This document shows positions 16,506 to 24,467 of a DNA stretch of 64,000 bases, piece after piece (the stretch's first letter is position 1; every line of letters starts with the position of its first letter). A program made the position numbers and the translations under genes. Origin of the DNA: Paractinoplanes toevensis (lineage in GTDB: Bacteria; Actinomycetota; Actinomycetes; Mycobacteriales; Micromonosporaceae); the NCBI RefSeq assembly GCF_018332695.1, contig NZ_BOQN01000145.1:1-64000 (forward strand), given 5' to 3'. The notes under the pieces were generated by a model that did no database searches, had not been told where the DNA came from, and worked only from the letters and a program-made list of their open reading frames with translations.

Positions 16506-17597
16506 CTAGGGCAATCTCGCGGCGATCTCGGCTGGGGGGCGGCCCTCGGCGGTGGCCGTGCGCAGCAGTGTGGCGAGGGTGTCGCCGATGGACTCCACCC
16601 GGGCGAGGGCCTCCGCCTCGGACTCGTGTCGTAGCTCGACACCGGTGGCGTGGATGATCCCGCCCGCGCTGACCACCTGGTCGGGGGCCCAGAGGATGCC
16701 GCGGTCGTGCAGGAGCGTGGCGGTGGGCGGGGCGTCGAGCTGGTTGTTGGCCGGGCCGGCGATCGCCCGGCAGTGCAGGGTGGGCACGCTCGCCGGGGTG
16801 AGCAGGCCGCCCATGGCCGCCGGGACCAGCACATCGACGTCGGCGCGAAGGCATTCCCCGGGGCTCGTCCAGGCGGCGTCGAGGTCGGTGGCGACGGACC
16901 GCCTGGCCGGGTCGATGTCGCTCACGACCAGCCGGGCACCGGCCGCCGCCAGCAGGCGCGCCACGTGGCCGCCGACCCGGCCCAGGCCGAGGACCGCGAA
17001 GCTGTGTCCCGATAGATCGGGCGAGCCGAACAGCTCGGTGCAGATGGCCCGCAGAGCGGCGATCGTGCCGATCGCCGTGGCCGGGGAGGAGTCGCCGCTG
17101 CCGCCGCGCTCCACCGGACGGCAGAAGACGTGCTCGGTGCGCTCGCCGATGGTGACCATGTCGTCCGGGCCGGTTCCCACGTCGGGGCCGGTCGCGTAGG
17201 CACCGCCCAGCTCGGCGATGACGACACCGACGTCGTGCAGCGCAGCGCGGCGCAACTCGGGGCCGACCGAGCCGGGCACGCCGACCGGGCCGACCGAGCC
17301 GACCGAGCCGTCCGCGCCGACCGAGCCGTCCGGGCCGACCGGGTCGACCGCGGCGGGAGCGGGCGGGAGGGCGATCACTGTTTTGCCGCCGCCGTTGGGG
17401 AGCCCGGCCAGGGCGCACTTGGTGGTCATCGCGGCCGACAAGCGCAGGGCGTCGGCCAGGCCGTCCCGCCAGTCGGGGTAGGTGGCCATCCGGCAACCGC
17501 CGATTGCCTGGCCCCGGGCGGTGGAGTGGATCGCCACGATGATGGGCAGGCCGGATTCCGGGCCCCGGCGCACGACCACCCGCTCATGCGAGAACAT
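16506..17597 (-). CDS. Leu/Val/Phe-type amino acid dehydrogenase with a collagen-like insert
   Basis: NAD-dependent oxidative deamination of a branched-chain or aromatic amino acid (Glu/Leu/Phe/Val dehydrogenase family, 363 residues). Catalytic landmarks: K60 in MTTKCALAG, the glycine-rich GLPNGGGKTVI with K72, GAYATGPDVGTGPDDM, and the Rossmann turn VLGLGRVGGHVARLL near 210. Between residues 80 and 114, inside the catalytic domain, sits a Gly-Pro-Ser-Val run (GPDGSVGADGSVGSVGPVG) that normal relatives do not have. The ATG at 17597 has GGAGGAAAG 4 bases upstream. The divergent Lrp-type regulator at 17707 is the likely controller, as in streptomycete valine dehydrogenase loci. It probably feeds branched-chain keto acids into catabolism or precursor supply. 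Exact substrate is not determined. Confidence 0.88.
   Translation of the reverse strand: MFSHERVVVRRGPESGLPIIVAIHSTARGQAIGGCRMATYPDWRDGLADALRLSAAMTTKCALAGLPNGGGKTVIALPPAPAAVDPVGPDGSVGADGSVGSVGPVGVPGSVGPELRRAALHDVGVVIAELGGAYATGPDVGTGPDDMVTIGERTEHVFCRPVERGGSGDSSPATAIGTIAALRAICTELFGSPDLSGHSFAVLGLGRVGGHVARLLAAAGARLVVSDIDPARRSVATDLDAAWTSPGECLRADVDVLVPAAMGGLLTPASVPTLHCRAIAGPANNQLDAPPTATLLHDRGILWAPDQVVSAGGIIHATGVELRHESEAEALARVESIGDTLATLLRTATAEGRPPAEIAARLP
17256..17360 (-). repeat. In-frame 9-12-bp repeat within the dehydrogenase
   Basis: GGGCCGACC/GAGCCGACC-type units on the plus strand encode G-[PS]-V-G and G-[PA]-D-G steps over about 35 codons, lengthening a loop between the catalytic lysine strand and the next helix. 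Confidence 0.65.
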
Positions 17598-17669
17598 TGC
17601 TTTCCTCCGTACAGTTGCTTGATGCAGTGAGCGAAAGCTAAGCGCCTGGCTGGAGCTGTCGGGGCTCGG

Positions 17670-17684
17670 CCGAACGAAGTTCGG
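17670..17684. promoter_or_regulatory. CCGAAC-GAA-GTTCGG inverted repeat before the Lrp gene
   Basis: Perfect 6-bp arms with a 3-base spacer, 22 bases before the regulator start and in the divergent gap to the dehydrogenase. A plausible operator for the Lrp-type protein, though it does not match the enteric Lrp consensus. Confidence 0.4.
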
Positions 17685-17706
17685 TCAGCGGAGGAAAGAA
17701 GCGGCC

Positions 17707-18162
17707 GTGGACGACGTTGATTCGGCGATCGTGCGGGAATTGCAGCGCAACGCCCGGCAGACCAACCGCGACCTGGCCCGGGCGGTGGGCATCGCGCCGT
17801 CCACCTGTCTCGAGCGGGTGCGGCTGCTGCGCGACCGGGGTGTACTCACCGGCTATCACGCCGAGATCAGCCTGGCCGCGCTCAACCGGCACGTGCAGGC
17901 GTTCCTGCATGTGCAGCTCAGGCCGATGAGCCGGGACGTGATCGAGGGTTTCAAGGCGTACGCGACGGGCCTGCCCGAAGTCCTGTCGGTGTTCGTGGTG
18001 GCGGGCGGCGACGACTTCCTGGTGCACGTGGCGGTGCCGAGCGTGGACGCGCTGCACTCGTTCCTGATGGACAAGTTCACCGGCCGCCGGGAGATCGTCG
18101 GCTTCCGCAGCTCGGTGATCTACCAGCACCACCGCAAGCCGGTCATCGAGCCGCTCGCCTAG
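17707..18162 (+). CDS. Lrp/AsnC family transcriptional regulator
   Basis: 151-residue regulator. HTH domain at about 1-50 (IVRELQRNARQTNRDLARAV, then GIAPSTCLERVRLLRDRGVL) and a RAM ligand-binding domain at about 65-140 with the VLSVFVVAGGDDFLVHVAV core. Lrp proteins sense amino acids such as leucine and control their metabolism. The GTG start at 17707 has GGAGGAAAG 8 bases upstream. It is divergent from the amino acid dehydrogenase, which is its most likely target; it resembles BkdR-type regulators of branched-chain keto acid pathways. Its stop overlaps the stop of the opposing membrane protein in the tetranucleotide CTAG. Confidence 0.92.
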   Translation: MDDVDSAIVRELQRNARQTNRDLARAVGIAPSTCLERVRLLRDRGVLTGYHAEISLAALNRHVQAFLHVQLRPMSRDVIEGFKAYATGLPEVLSVFVVAGGDDFLVHVAVPSVDALHSFLMDKFTGRREIVGFRSSVIYQHHRKPVIEPLA

Positions 18163-19724
18163 CTGGTCAGGGTGTAACGGCCGGCCTCGGGGACGCGGAC
18201 CAGCGTCCACGCGCCGCTCTTCTCGACGACGGCGCCGCCGGACGCCTTCAGCCAGCGGTAGTGCCGCACCCGGACCACCACCGAGCCGGGGCGCTCGGCC
18301 CGGAACGTCACCGTGGTGGCGGTCTGGCTGACCAGGGTGGCCGGGGGCGCGACGATCGGCTGTGGATCGCCGACCCGGTAGAGGTGCCAGTGCTCGTTCT
18401 GCCAGATCTGGGTGAGATAGGGCAGGCCGCCGGTGACCAGAGCAGCCTCGGGGCGGCCCGACCAGGTCAGCTCCGCGTCGGGGACGGCCACGAACTGGAC
18501 GGCCGTGTCGGCCAGCCAGGTGCGGTAGCTGTCGGCGGTCAGGGCCACGCCGGTGCCGGTGGTGCCGGGGATTTCCGTGAAGAACAGCGGGTTGCGGTCG
18601 ATGTCGGCCTGGCGCAGCCAGCCCCGGGCCAGCGGCACGTCGCCGAGGTGCGCCGCCTCCCAGTAGTCGCGGGTCGGCGGGATCTCCACCCGGCCGGTCA
18701 GGGTTTCCTGGCCCAGGCGGGAGAGCAGGGGAGTGAAGTAGCCGCGGTCGGCCGTGGGGTTGCCGATGTCGCGCACGTCGCCGGTCACCACCGGCGGCTG
18801 CCACCAGCAGGCCAGTGCCAGCAGCGGGAGCACCGCCCAGAGCGGCGCGGGCGGCCGGCCGGCGTCCTCGTGCACGCCGGCCGGTCCGCGGCGCAGCGGC
18901 AGGGCGGCATAGGCGGCCAGCAGCGGCAGGGTGAACATCACCGCCAGGCGGGTCGCGTTCAGGCCGACGGGGGTGTGGATCAGGGCGGCGGCCAGCACCC
19001 CCAGCGCCGACAGCACCCCGCCGATCCGGACCGCGCGGTGCGGCACGAGCAGGGCCACGGCCAGGCTCGCCACGACGGCCTTCAGCGTGTCGGTGTGGCT
19101 GATGTTCATCCAGCCGCCGTCGCCGAACCACACCGCGCTCAGCGCCAGCGGCACCGCGGCCGGCACGGCCACCAGCAGGCCGTCGATCACCCGGCCGGAC
19201 AGCAGCAGGGCGGCGCCGGCCAGGCCGAGGAACAGGCCGGCCACCGGACTGGTCGCGGCGGCCAGGACCGCCGCCACGGCGGCGAGAAAACGCAGCCTGG
19301 GCGCGGTGAGCAGGGTCAGTGCGGCGAGACCCAGGGTCAGACCGAGGGCGTACGTGACCCGGCCGCTCACCAGGTTTCCGGCGACGCAGACCGTGCCCGC
19401 CAGCGCGCCCAGCCACGGCCGAGGGGCGCCGGTGCGCCGGAACAGCACGGCGATCAGGGTCGCGGCGGCGATCAACGAGACAACACCGTTTACGCGTACG
19501 CCGAGCAGAGCCATCACGGGCTGTGAGACCAGGCTGTAGCCGAGCTGGTCCACACCGGCGTACCACCGGAGGTCGATCGGGGTGTAACCGTGGGCGGCGA
19601 AGAACTCGGCCCGGGCCACCTGGGCGGACAGGTCCGAGCCCATCGGCGGCAGCAGCAGGTACACGACGCCGAGCACCGCCGCAATCCCGGCGGTGCCCCA
19701 CTCGAGCCGATGCCGGGTCAACAC
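18159..19724 (-). CDS. Polytopic membrane protein of unknown function
   Basis: 521 residues. About twelve hydrophobic segments fill residues 10-320, with no obvious transporter signature. A C-terminal soluble domain (about 330-521) contains CWWQPPVVTGDVRDIGNPTA and ends in a small beta-rich module. The layout, with an acidic/aromatic loop after the first helix (GSDLSAQVARAEFFAAHGY), resembles GT-C-fold glycosyltransferases and related arabinofuranosyl-type membrane proteins, but I cannot identify a catalytic motif. The gene diverges from the MptB-like mannosyltransferase operon, so a role in envelope glycan or lipid metabolism is possible. Its stop overlaps that of the Lrp gene (CTAG). Confidence 0.72.
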   Translation of the reverse strand: MLTRHRLEWGTAGIAAVLGVVYLLLPPMGSDLSAQVARAEFFAAHGYTPIDLRWYAGVDQLGYSLVSQPVMALLGVRVNGVVSLIAAATLIAVLFRRTGAPRPWLGALAGTVCVAGNLVSGRVTYALGLTLGLAALTLLTAPRLRFLAAVAAVLAAATSPVAGLFLGLAGAALLLSGRVIDGLLVAVPAAVPLALSAVWFGDGGWMNISHTDTLKAVVASLAVALLVPHRAVRIGGVLSALGVLAAALIHTPVGLNATRLAVMFTLPLLAAYAALPLRRGPAGVHEDAGRPPAPLWAVLPLLALACWWQPPVVTGDVRDIGNPTADRGYFTPLLSRLGQETLTGRVEIPPTRDYWEAAHLGDVPLARGWLRQADIDRNPLFFTEIPGTTGTGVALTADSYRTWLADTAVQFVAVPDAELTWSGRPEAALVTGGLPYLTQIWQNEHWHLYRVGDPQPIVAPPATLVSQTATTVTFRAERPGSVVVRVRHYRWLKASGGAVVEKSGAWTLVRVPEAGRYTLTS

Positions 19725-19782
19725 CCGCCCGACCCTACCGGGCTGCCCAAAGGTTGCAGCGCGTCACGGTAGGGTGCACGCC

Positions 19783-21183
19783 ATGCCCCGCCCCGCCCTG
19801 GTCCGATACGCCGGGCTGGCAGGCAGTCTGTTGCTCGCGGTGTCCGCCTATCTCGGCGGCGCGCACAGTCCGTGGTCGCCGAACATCACACCGGGCACGA
19901 TCTTCGCGGGTGCGAACGGTGTGCTGCTGCCGCTGTCGTGGCTGGCCGGGACGGTTCTGCTCGTCGGCGCCTGGTGGGTGGGGCGGCGCGACGTGCCGTC
20001 GGCCCGCTGGGCCTACGTGACGGCGGGGCTGTGGATGGTTCCGCTGCTGCCGTTCCTTCCGCTGGGCAGCTACGACGTCTACTCGTACGCCTGCCAGGGG
20101 TGGCAGCAGGCGGCCGGGCTCGACCCGTACGCCGGTGGGGTCGATCTTCTGGGTTGTCCCTGGGCCGACGCCGTCTCACCGACCTGGACCGACAGCCCGG
20201 CGCCGTACGGCCCGGTGTTCCTGCTGCTGGCCGCCCTGGCGGCCAAGATCGGTGGCGGATCGCTGACCGTGACCGTCGCGGTGTTGCGGATCGTGGCGCT
20301 GCTGGGCGTGGTGCTGATCGCGGTGTCACTGCCGGCCCTCACCCGGCGCACCGGCGTGCCGCTGAAGCGCGCCGTCTGGCTGGCGCTGGCCTGTCCGCTG
20401 GTGCCGATCCACCTGGTCTCCGGCGCCCACAACGACGCGGTGATGGTCGGCCTGATCCTGGCCGGCCTGGCGTTGGCCGCCGCTCGACGCCCGCTGCCGG
20501 CCGGTGCCCTGTTCGGTCTGGCGATCGGCGTCAAGGCGACGGCCGTGGTGGTGGTTCCGTTCGCGTTGCTGCTCGTGTTCTCGTCCCGGAAGTGGCGGCC
20601 CGCGGCGGAGCTGCTCGGCGGGGTGGTCGCGGCGCTGGCGGTGGTGTCGCTGGTGTCCGGGCGGGGGTTCGGGTGGATCACCGGGCTCACCGGGAGCGGG
20701 GCGTCGGTGCAGTGGACCTCGCCGCCTACCGCGGTCGGCCTGACCATCGGGCTGTTCGGGGTGGACGCGGTGCCGGTCACCCGGGTGATCGGGATCGTGC
20801 TGCTGGCGTTCGTGCTGGTCGGGCTGTGGTGGCGGGCGCTGCGCGGCGGTGACGTCTGGCGCAACACCGGATTGGCGATGGCGGCCACCGTCGTGCTCTC
20901 GCCGGTTTTTCATCCCTGGTATGCGACCTGGGCCCTCGCCCTGCTCGCGGTGACGCTGCGGGAGGAGAGCCGGTGGGTGGCCGCGCCGGCGGCGGTGGCG
21001 TCGGTGTTGTGCCTGCCGGACGGGTACAACCTTGCTCTCGCGGTCAAGACTCAGGGGGCCGTCGCGATGACGGTACTGATCGGCTATCTCGGCTTTAAGG
21101 CTATCGATGCGGTTAAAAGTTCTCGCTCTCTCCCTGCTGGGCCTGATCACGCTGGTGATCAACTATCTCGCCGAGACCCGTAA
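19783..21183 (+). CDS. MptB-like polyprenol-phosphomannose-dependent alpha-1,6-mannosyltransferase
   Basis: Membrane GT-C glycosyltransferase of 466 residues with a dozen or so hydrophobic segments. Family signs: DVYSYACQGWQQAAGLDPYA near residue 100, then DSPAPYGPVFLL and the HNDAVMVGLILAG segment, as in MptB/MptA-type enzymes that use polyprenyl-phosphate mannose to extend lipomannan-like glycans on the outer face of the membrane. The ATG at 19783 begins MPRPALVRYAGLAGSLLLAV, a good signal-anchor; an earlier in-frame ATG at 19693 lies over the divergent gene. The 3' end overlaps the next gene by 77 bases, showing a tight operon. Donor and acceptor are inferred from family. Confidence 0.82.
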   Translation: MPRPALVRYAGLAGSLLLAVSAYLGGAHSPWSPNITPGTIFAGANGVLLPLSWLAGTVLLVGAWWVGRRDVPSARWAYVTAGLWMVPLLPFLPLGSYDVYSYACQGWQQAAGLDPYAGGVDLLGCPWADAVSPTWTDSPAPYGPVFLLLAALAAKIGGGSLTVTVAVLRIVALLGVVLIAVSLPALTRRTGVPLKRAVWLALACPLVPIHLVSGAHNDAVMVGLILAGLALAAARRPLPAGALFGLAIGVKATAVVVVPFALLLVFSSRKWRPAAELLGGVVAALAVVSLVSGRGFGWITGLTGSGASVQWTSPPTAVGLTIGLFGVDAVPVTRVIGIVLLAFVLVGLWWRALRGGDVWRNTGLAMAATVVLSPVFHPWYATWALALLAVTLREESRWVAAPAAVASVLCLPDGYNLALAVKTQGAVAMTVLIGYLGFKAIDAVKSSRSLPAGPDHAGDQLSRRDP

Positions 21184-22276
21184 CGGGTACTTCGACTCGA
21201 AGGTCTACTACGGCGCGATCCAGTACTGGTTCAACGGCGACGGCGGCATGGTCTACGACTGGCTGCGGCCGGACACGCCGTACGGCTTCACCTATCCGCC
21301 GTTCGCCGGGCTGGTCATGTCGCCGATGTCGGTCCTGCCGTTCGGGGTCGTCGTGGTGATCGCGGTGATCGGCACCGTGCTGACCACCTCGCTGCTGATC
21401 TACTGGTTCGCCGGGCCGCTGATCGCGCGGATGGGCTGGCCCCGCTGGTTCGCCCTGGGCGTGGCGATCTGCCTGGCGATCTCGTTCGAGCCGGTCCGCG
21501 AGACGATCACCTTCGGCCAGGTCAACACGCTGCTGCTCACATTGGTCGCGGGCGACATGCTGTTCGGGGTCGCGAAGGGCCGCCGCTGGGCCGGCGTCGG
21601 GATCGGGCTGGCCACGGCGATCAAGCTGACGCCGGGCATCTTCATCGTCTACCTGCTGATCACCCGGCGGTGGCGGGACGCGGCCACCGCGGCCGGCACC
21701 GCGGCGGGGGCGACGCTGCTGGCCGGGGCGGTCTTCCCGGACGAGACCCGGGAGTTCTGGACGTCGGCGCTGTGGGACACCAACCGGGTCGGCGTGCTGT
21801 CGTTCCTGTCCAACCAGTCCGAGCGGGGCTTCCTGGCCCGGCTGCCGATCGACCGGGTCGAGTCCACGGTGTGGCTGGTGTGCGTACTGGTCACGCTCGG
21901 ATTCTGGGCCTGGCGCATCGTCCAGGCGCGCGCGGATGTGATCGGCGGGCTGGCGCTCACCGGTGTCGTAGGTTGCCTGATCAGCCCGGTGACCTGGATC
22001 CACCACTGTGTCTGGTTGATCCCGGCGCTGGTCCGCTGCGTCGACGCCGGACTGGGCGCGACGGGCCGGGACCGGCGCCCGCTCTATCTGGCCGGTGCCG
22101 CCTATCTGATCATGACGTCCCGGCTCACCTGGCTGTGGGAGAAACGGCCGCGGCCGCCGCTGGAGATCATCGGCGGCAATCTGTGTGTCTATTTCAGCCT
22201 GGCCCTGCTGATCTGGACACCCATCGGCACCAGGCGTTCGTCCGTCGTCAAGGAACCGGACAAGATCGTCGCATAG
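21107..22276 (+). CDS. GT87 (PimE-like) polyprenyl-phosphate mannosyltransferase
   Basis: 389-residue membrane glycosyltransferase of the GT87/DUF2029 family, which includes mycobacterial PimE. Features: DSKVYYGAIQYWF after the first helix, carrying the likely catalytic Asp; FTYPPFAGLVMSPM; TFGQVNTLLLTLV; and AIKLTPGIFIVYLL. About ten membrane segments. It probably adds a mannose from polyprenyl-phosphate mannose to an envelope glycolipid. The start codon ATG at 21107 lies inside the preceding mannosyltransferase gene (77-base overlap, different frame). The secreted esterase gene follows after 9 bases. Specific product unknown. Confidence 0.82.
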   Translation: MRLKVLALSLLGLITLVINYLAETRNGYFDSKVYYGAIQYWFNGDGGMVYDWLRPDTPYGFTYPPFAGLVMSPMSVLPFGVVVVIAVIGTVLTTSLLIYWFAGPLIARMGWPRWFALGVAICLAISFEPVRETITFGQVNTLLLTLVAGDMLFGVAKGRRWAGVGIGLATAIKLTPGIFIVYLLITRRWRDAATAAGTAAGATLLAGAVFPDETREFWTSALWDTNRVGVLSFLSNQSERGFLARLPIDRVESTVWLVCVLVTLGFWAWRIVQARADVIGGLALTGVVGCLISPVTWIHHCVWLIPALVRCVDAGLGATGRDRRPLYLAGAAYLIMTSRLTWLWEKRPRPPLEIIGGNLCVYFSLALLIWTPIGTRRSSVVKEPDKIVA

Positions 22277-22285
22277 GCAGAGGGC

Positions 22286-24400
22286 ATGCGTTTACGCCCG
22301 ACTATCTCCGCTCTCTCCCTGATCGGCATCGTGGTCGCGGTTCCGTCCGCGGCGACCGCGCACGGCCGCACCGAATTTCAGCGTCTCGCCACGTTTCCCG
22401 CATACCTGAACTCGTCGATCGACGACGCGGCCGCCGCGGAGATCTCCACGGTGACCCAGGACGGCCGCACGGTCGTCTACACCGACAGCCCGGGCAAGCG
22501 TCTCGGCTTCGTCGACATCACCGACCCGGCCCGGCCGAAGCCGGGCGGCACGCTCGCGGTGGGCGGCGAGCCGACCTCGGTCGCGCACCTCGGTCACCTG
22601 CTGCTGGCCGGCGTGAACACCCGGGCGAGCTTCGTCTCCCCGTCCGGCAAGCTGGTGGTGATCGACGACCGCAGCCGCAAGGTGGTTCGCGAGATCGACC
22701 TGGGCGGGCAGCCGGACTCGGTGGCGGTGGCGCCGAGCGGCCGGTACATCGCCGTGGCGATCGAGAACGAGCGGGACGAGGATGTCGACGACGGCGCTCT
22801 TCCGCAGGCGCCGGCCGGGTATCTGTCGGTGGTCGACACCCGCACCTGGGTCGTGACGAAGGTGACGCTGACCGGCCTGGCCAAGGTTGCCCCGACCGAT
22901 CCTGAGCCGGAGTACGTGAGCATCAACTCGCGTGACGAGGCGGTGGTCTCGCTGCAGGAGAACAACCACTTCGCGGTCGTTTCCCTGTCCGGCAAATCGG
23001 TCATCAAGCACTTCGATGCCGGCACGGTGACGGTATCCGGCGTGGACACTCTCGATGATTCGCAAATCACCCTGAACGGGACCATCACCGCGAAGCGCGA
23101 ACCCGACGGCGTCGCCTGGATCACCGACGACCTGTTCGCCAGCGCCAACGAGGGTGACTACGAGGGCGGCTCGCGCGGCTGGACCATCTTCGATCGGAGC
23201 GGCAAGGTCGTCTGGGACGCCGGCAACTCGCTCGAGCACATCGCCGTGCAGTACGGCCTGTACCCGGACGGCCGCTCCGACGCCAAGGGCATCGAGCCGG
23301 AAAACGTCGCGTACGCCCGGATCGGCGGCGTCCCGTACGTCTTCGTCAACGCCGAGCGGGGCAACTTCACCGCCGTCTACGACGTGTCCGACCCGCGCCG
23401 GCCGCGCTTCACCCAGATCCTGCCGACCGCGGCCGGGCCCGAGGGCGTCGTCGCCGTGCCGTCGCGCGGCCTGGTCATCGTGTCCAGCGAGACCGAGGAC
23501 CCGTCCGTCAACCTGCGCGGCGCGGTCAACATCTACCGCCTCGGGCACGACCGGTTCCCGTCGATCGTGTCCAAGGACCTGATCCCGTGGGGCACGCTCT
23601 CCTCGCTGTCCGCGGTGCCGGGTAAGCCGTCGCAGCTGGTGGCGTCGACCGACGCCGCGTACGTGCCGACCCGGATCCTGTCGATCGAGACCGCCTCGTC
23701 GCCGGCGAAGATCTTCAAGCAGCTGACCGTGACCAAGGACGGCAAGCCGATCGGGTACGACGCCGAGGGTCTCGTGGCCCGCCGGGCCGGCGGCTACTGG
23801 ATCGCCTCCGAAGGCTCGGCCACCACGCCCAACCTGCTGGTCCGGCTGAACGCGGCCGGGGCCGTGCAGCAGGAGATCCCGCTGCCCGCCGACATCGCGG
23901 CCGCCGTCACCACGAACGGCTTCGAGGGCGTCGCCGAGGCCGGCGACTACGTGTGGGTCGCCGTCCAGCGCTCCCTCCGGACCGACCCGCAGACCATCAA
24001 CCGGATCGGCCGCTACGACACGAGAACCGGGGAGTGGGCGTGGCTCGGCTACCCGGTCGACGCGGTGCCGCTCGGCTGGTCGGGACTGTCGGAGATCGTC
24101 GCGGTGGACGGCAACACGTTCGCGGTGATCGAGCGGGACAACCAGCGCGGCCCGCAGGCGTCGCTCAAGAAGATCTACGAGTTCGACGTGCCGGCCACCT
24201 GGACCGGCTTCCCGACCGTCAAGAAGCGGCTGGTCAAGGACATGCTGCCGGTGCTGCGGTCGGACCACGGCTGGGTGCCGGACAAGCTCGAGGGCCTCGC
24301 GATCGCCGGCAACCACCAGACGTACGCGGTGACCGACAACGACGCCGTCGACGACGCCACCGGCGAGACGCAGTTCTTCCGCCTCGGCCGGCTTCTCTAG
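22286..24400 (+). CDS. Secreted esterase-like-activity-of-phytase domain protein
   Basis: 704-residue exported protein. A Sec signal peptide is clear: basic MRLRP, a hydrophobic core ISALSLIGIVVAVPS, then AATA before HGR. The mature part is a beta-propeller: early blades resemble surface YVTN-type repeats (PDSVAVAPSGRYIAVAIENE), and the C-terminal 300 residues fit the phytase-esterase-like family (EGLVARRAGGYWIASEG, GFEGVAEAGDYVWVAVQRS, KLEGLAIAGN). The family's activity is phosphoesterase- or esterase-like but poorly defined. It is the last gene of the mannosyltransferase operon, starting 9 bases after the previous stop, so it may act on an envelope or extracellular phosphate ester. Confidence 0.82.
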   Translation: MRLRPTISALSLIGIVVAVPSAATAHGRTEFQRLATFPAYLNSSIDDAAAAEISTVTQDGRTVVYTDSPGKRLGFVDITDPARPKPGGTLAVGGEPTSVAHLGHLLLAGVNTRASFVSPSGKLVVIDDRSRKVVREIDLGGQPDSVAVAPSGRYIAVAIENERDEDVDDGALPQAPAGYLSVVDTRTWVVTKVTLTGLAKVAPTDPEPEYVSINSRDEAVVSLQENNHFAVVSLSGKSVIKHFDAGTVTVSGVDTLDDSQITLNGTITAKREPDGVAWITDDLFASANEGDYEGGSRGWTIFDRSGKVVWDAGNSLEHIAVQYGLYPDGRSDAKGIEPENVAYARIGGVPYVFVNAERGNFTAVYDVSDPRRPRFTQILPTAAGPEGVVAVPSRGLVIVSSETEDPSVNLRGAVNIYRLGHDRFPSIVSKDLIPWGTLSSLSAVPGKPSQLVASTDAAYVPTRILSIETASSPAKIFKQLTVTKDGKPIGYDAEGLVARRAGGYWIASEGSATTPNLLVRLNAAGAVQQEIPLPADIAAAVTTNGFEGVAEAGDYVWVAVQRSLRTDPQTINRIGRYDTRTGEWAWLGYPVDAVPLGWSGLSEIVAVDGNTFAVIERDNQRGPQASLKKIYEFDVPATWTGFPTVKKRLVKDMLPVLRSDHGWVPDKLEGLAIAGNHQTYAVTDNDAVDDATGETQFFRLGRLL

Positions 24401-24408
24401 CCGGCCGC

Positions 24409-24444
24409 TGACATGGCGCTGTCGTAAATGTCAGCGCCATGTCA
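24409..24444. promoter_or_regulatory. Long palindrome with 11-bp-spaced heptamers before drrA (SARP-site candidate)
   Basis: TGACATGGCGCTG (24409-24421) and CAGCGCCATGTCA (24432-24444) are perfect 13-bp inverted arms with a 10-base spacer, ending 23 bases before the ABC transporter start. Each arm also contains direct heptamers: TGTCAGC at 24429 and TGTCAGT at 24440, exactly 11 bases apart, and the mirror pair on the other strand. Direct heptamers at 11-bp spacing are how SARP regulators bind DNA, and a SARP gene lies at the other end of this operon. It may alternatively terminate the esterase gene. Confidence 0.55.
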
Positions 24445-24467
24445 GTGAGCTGGGGCACGCTGCCCCC

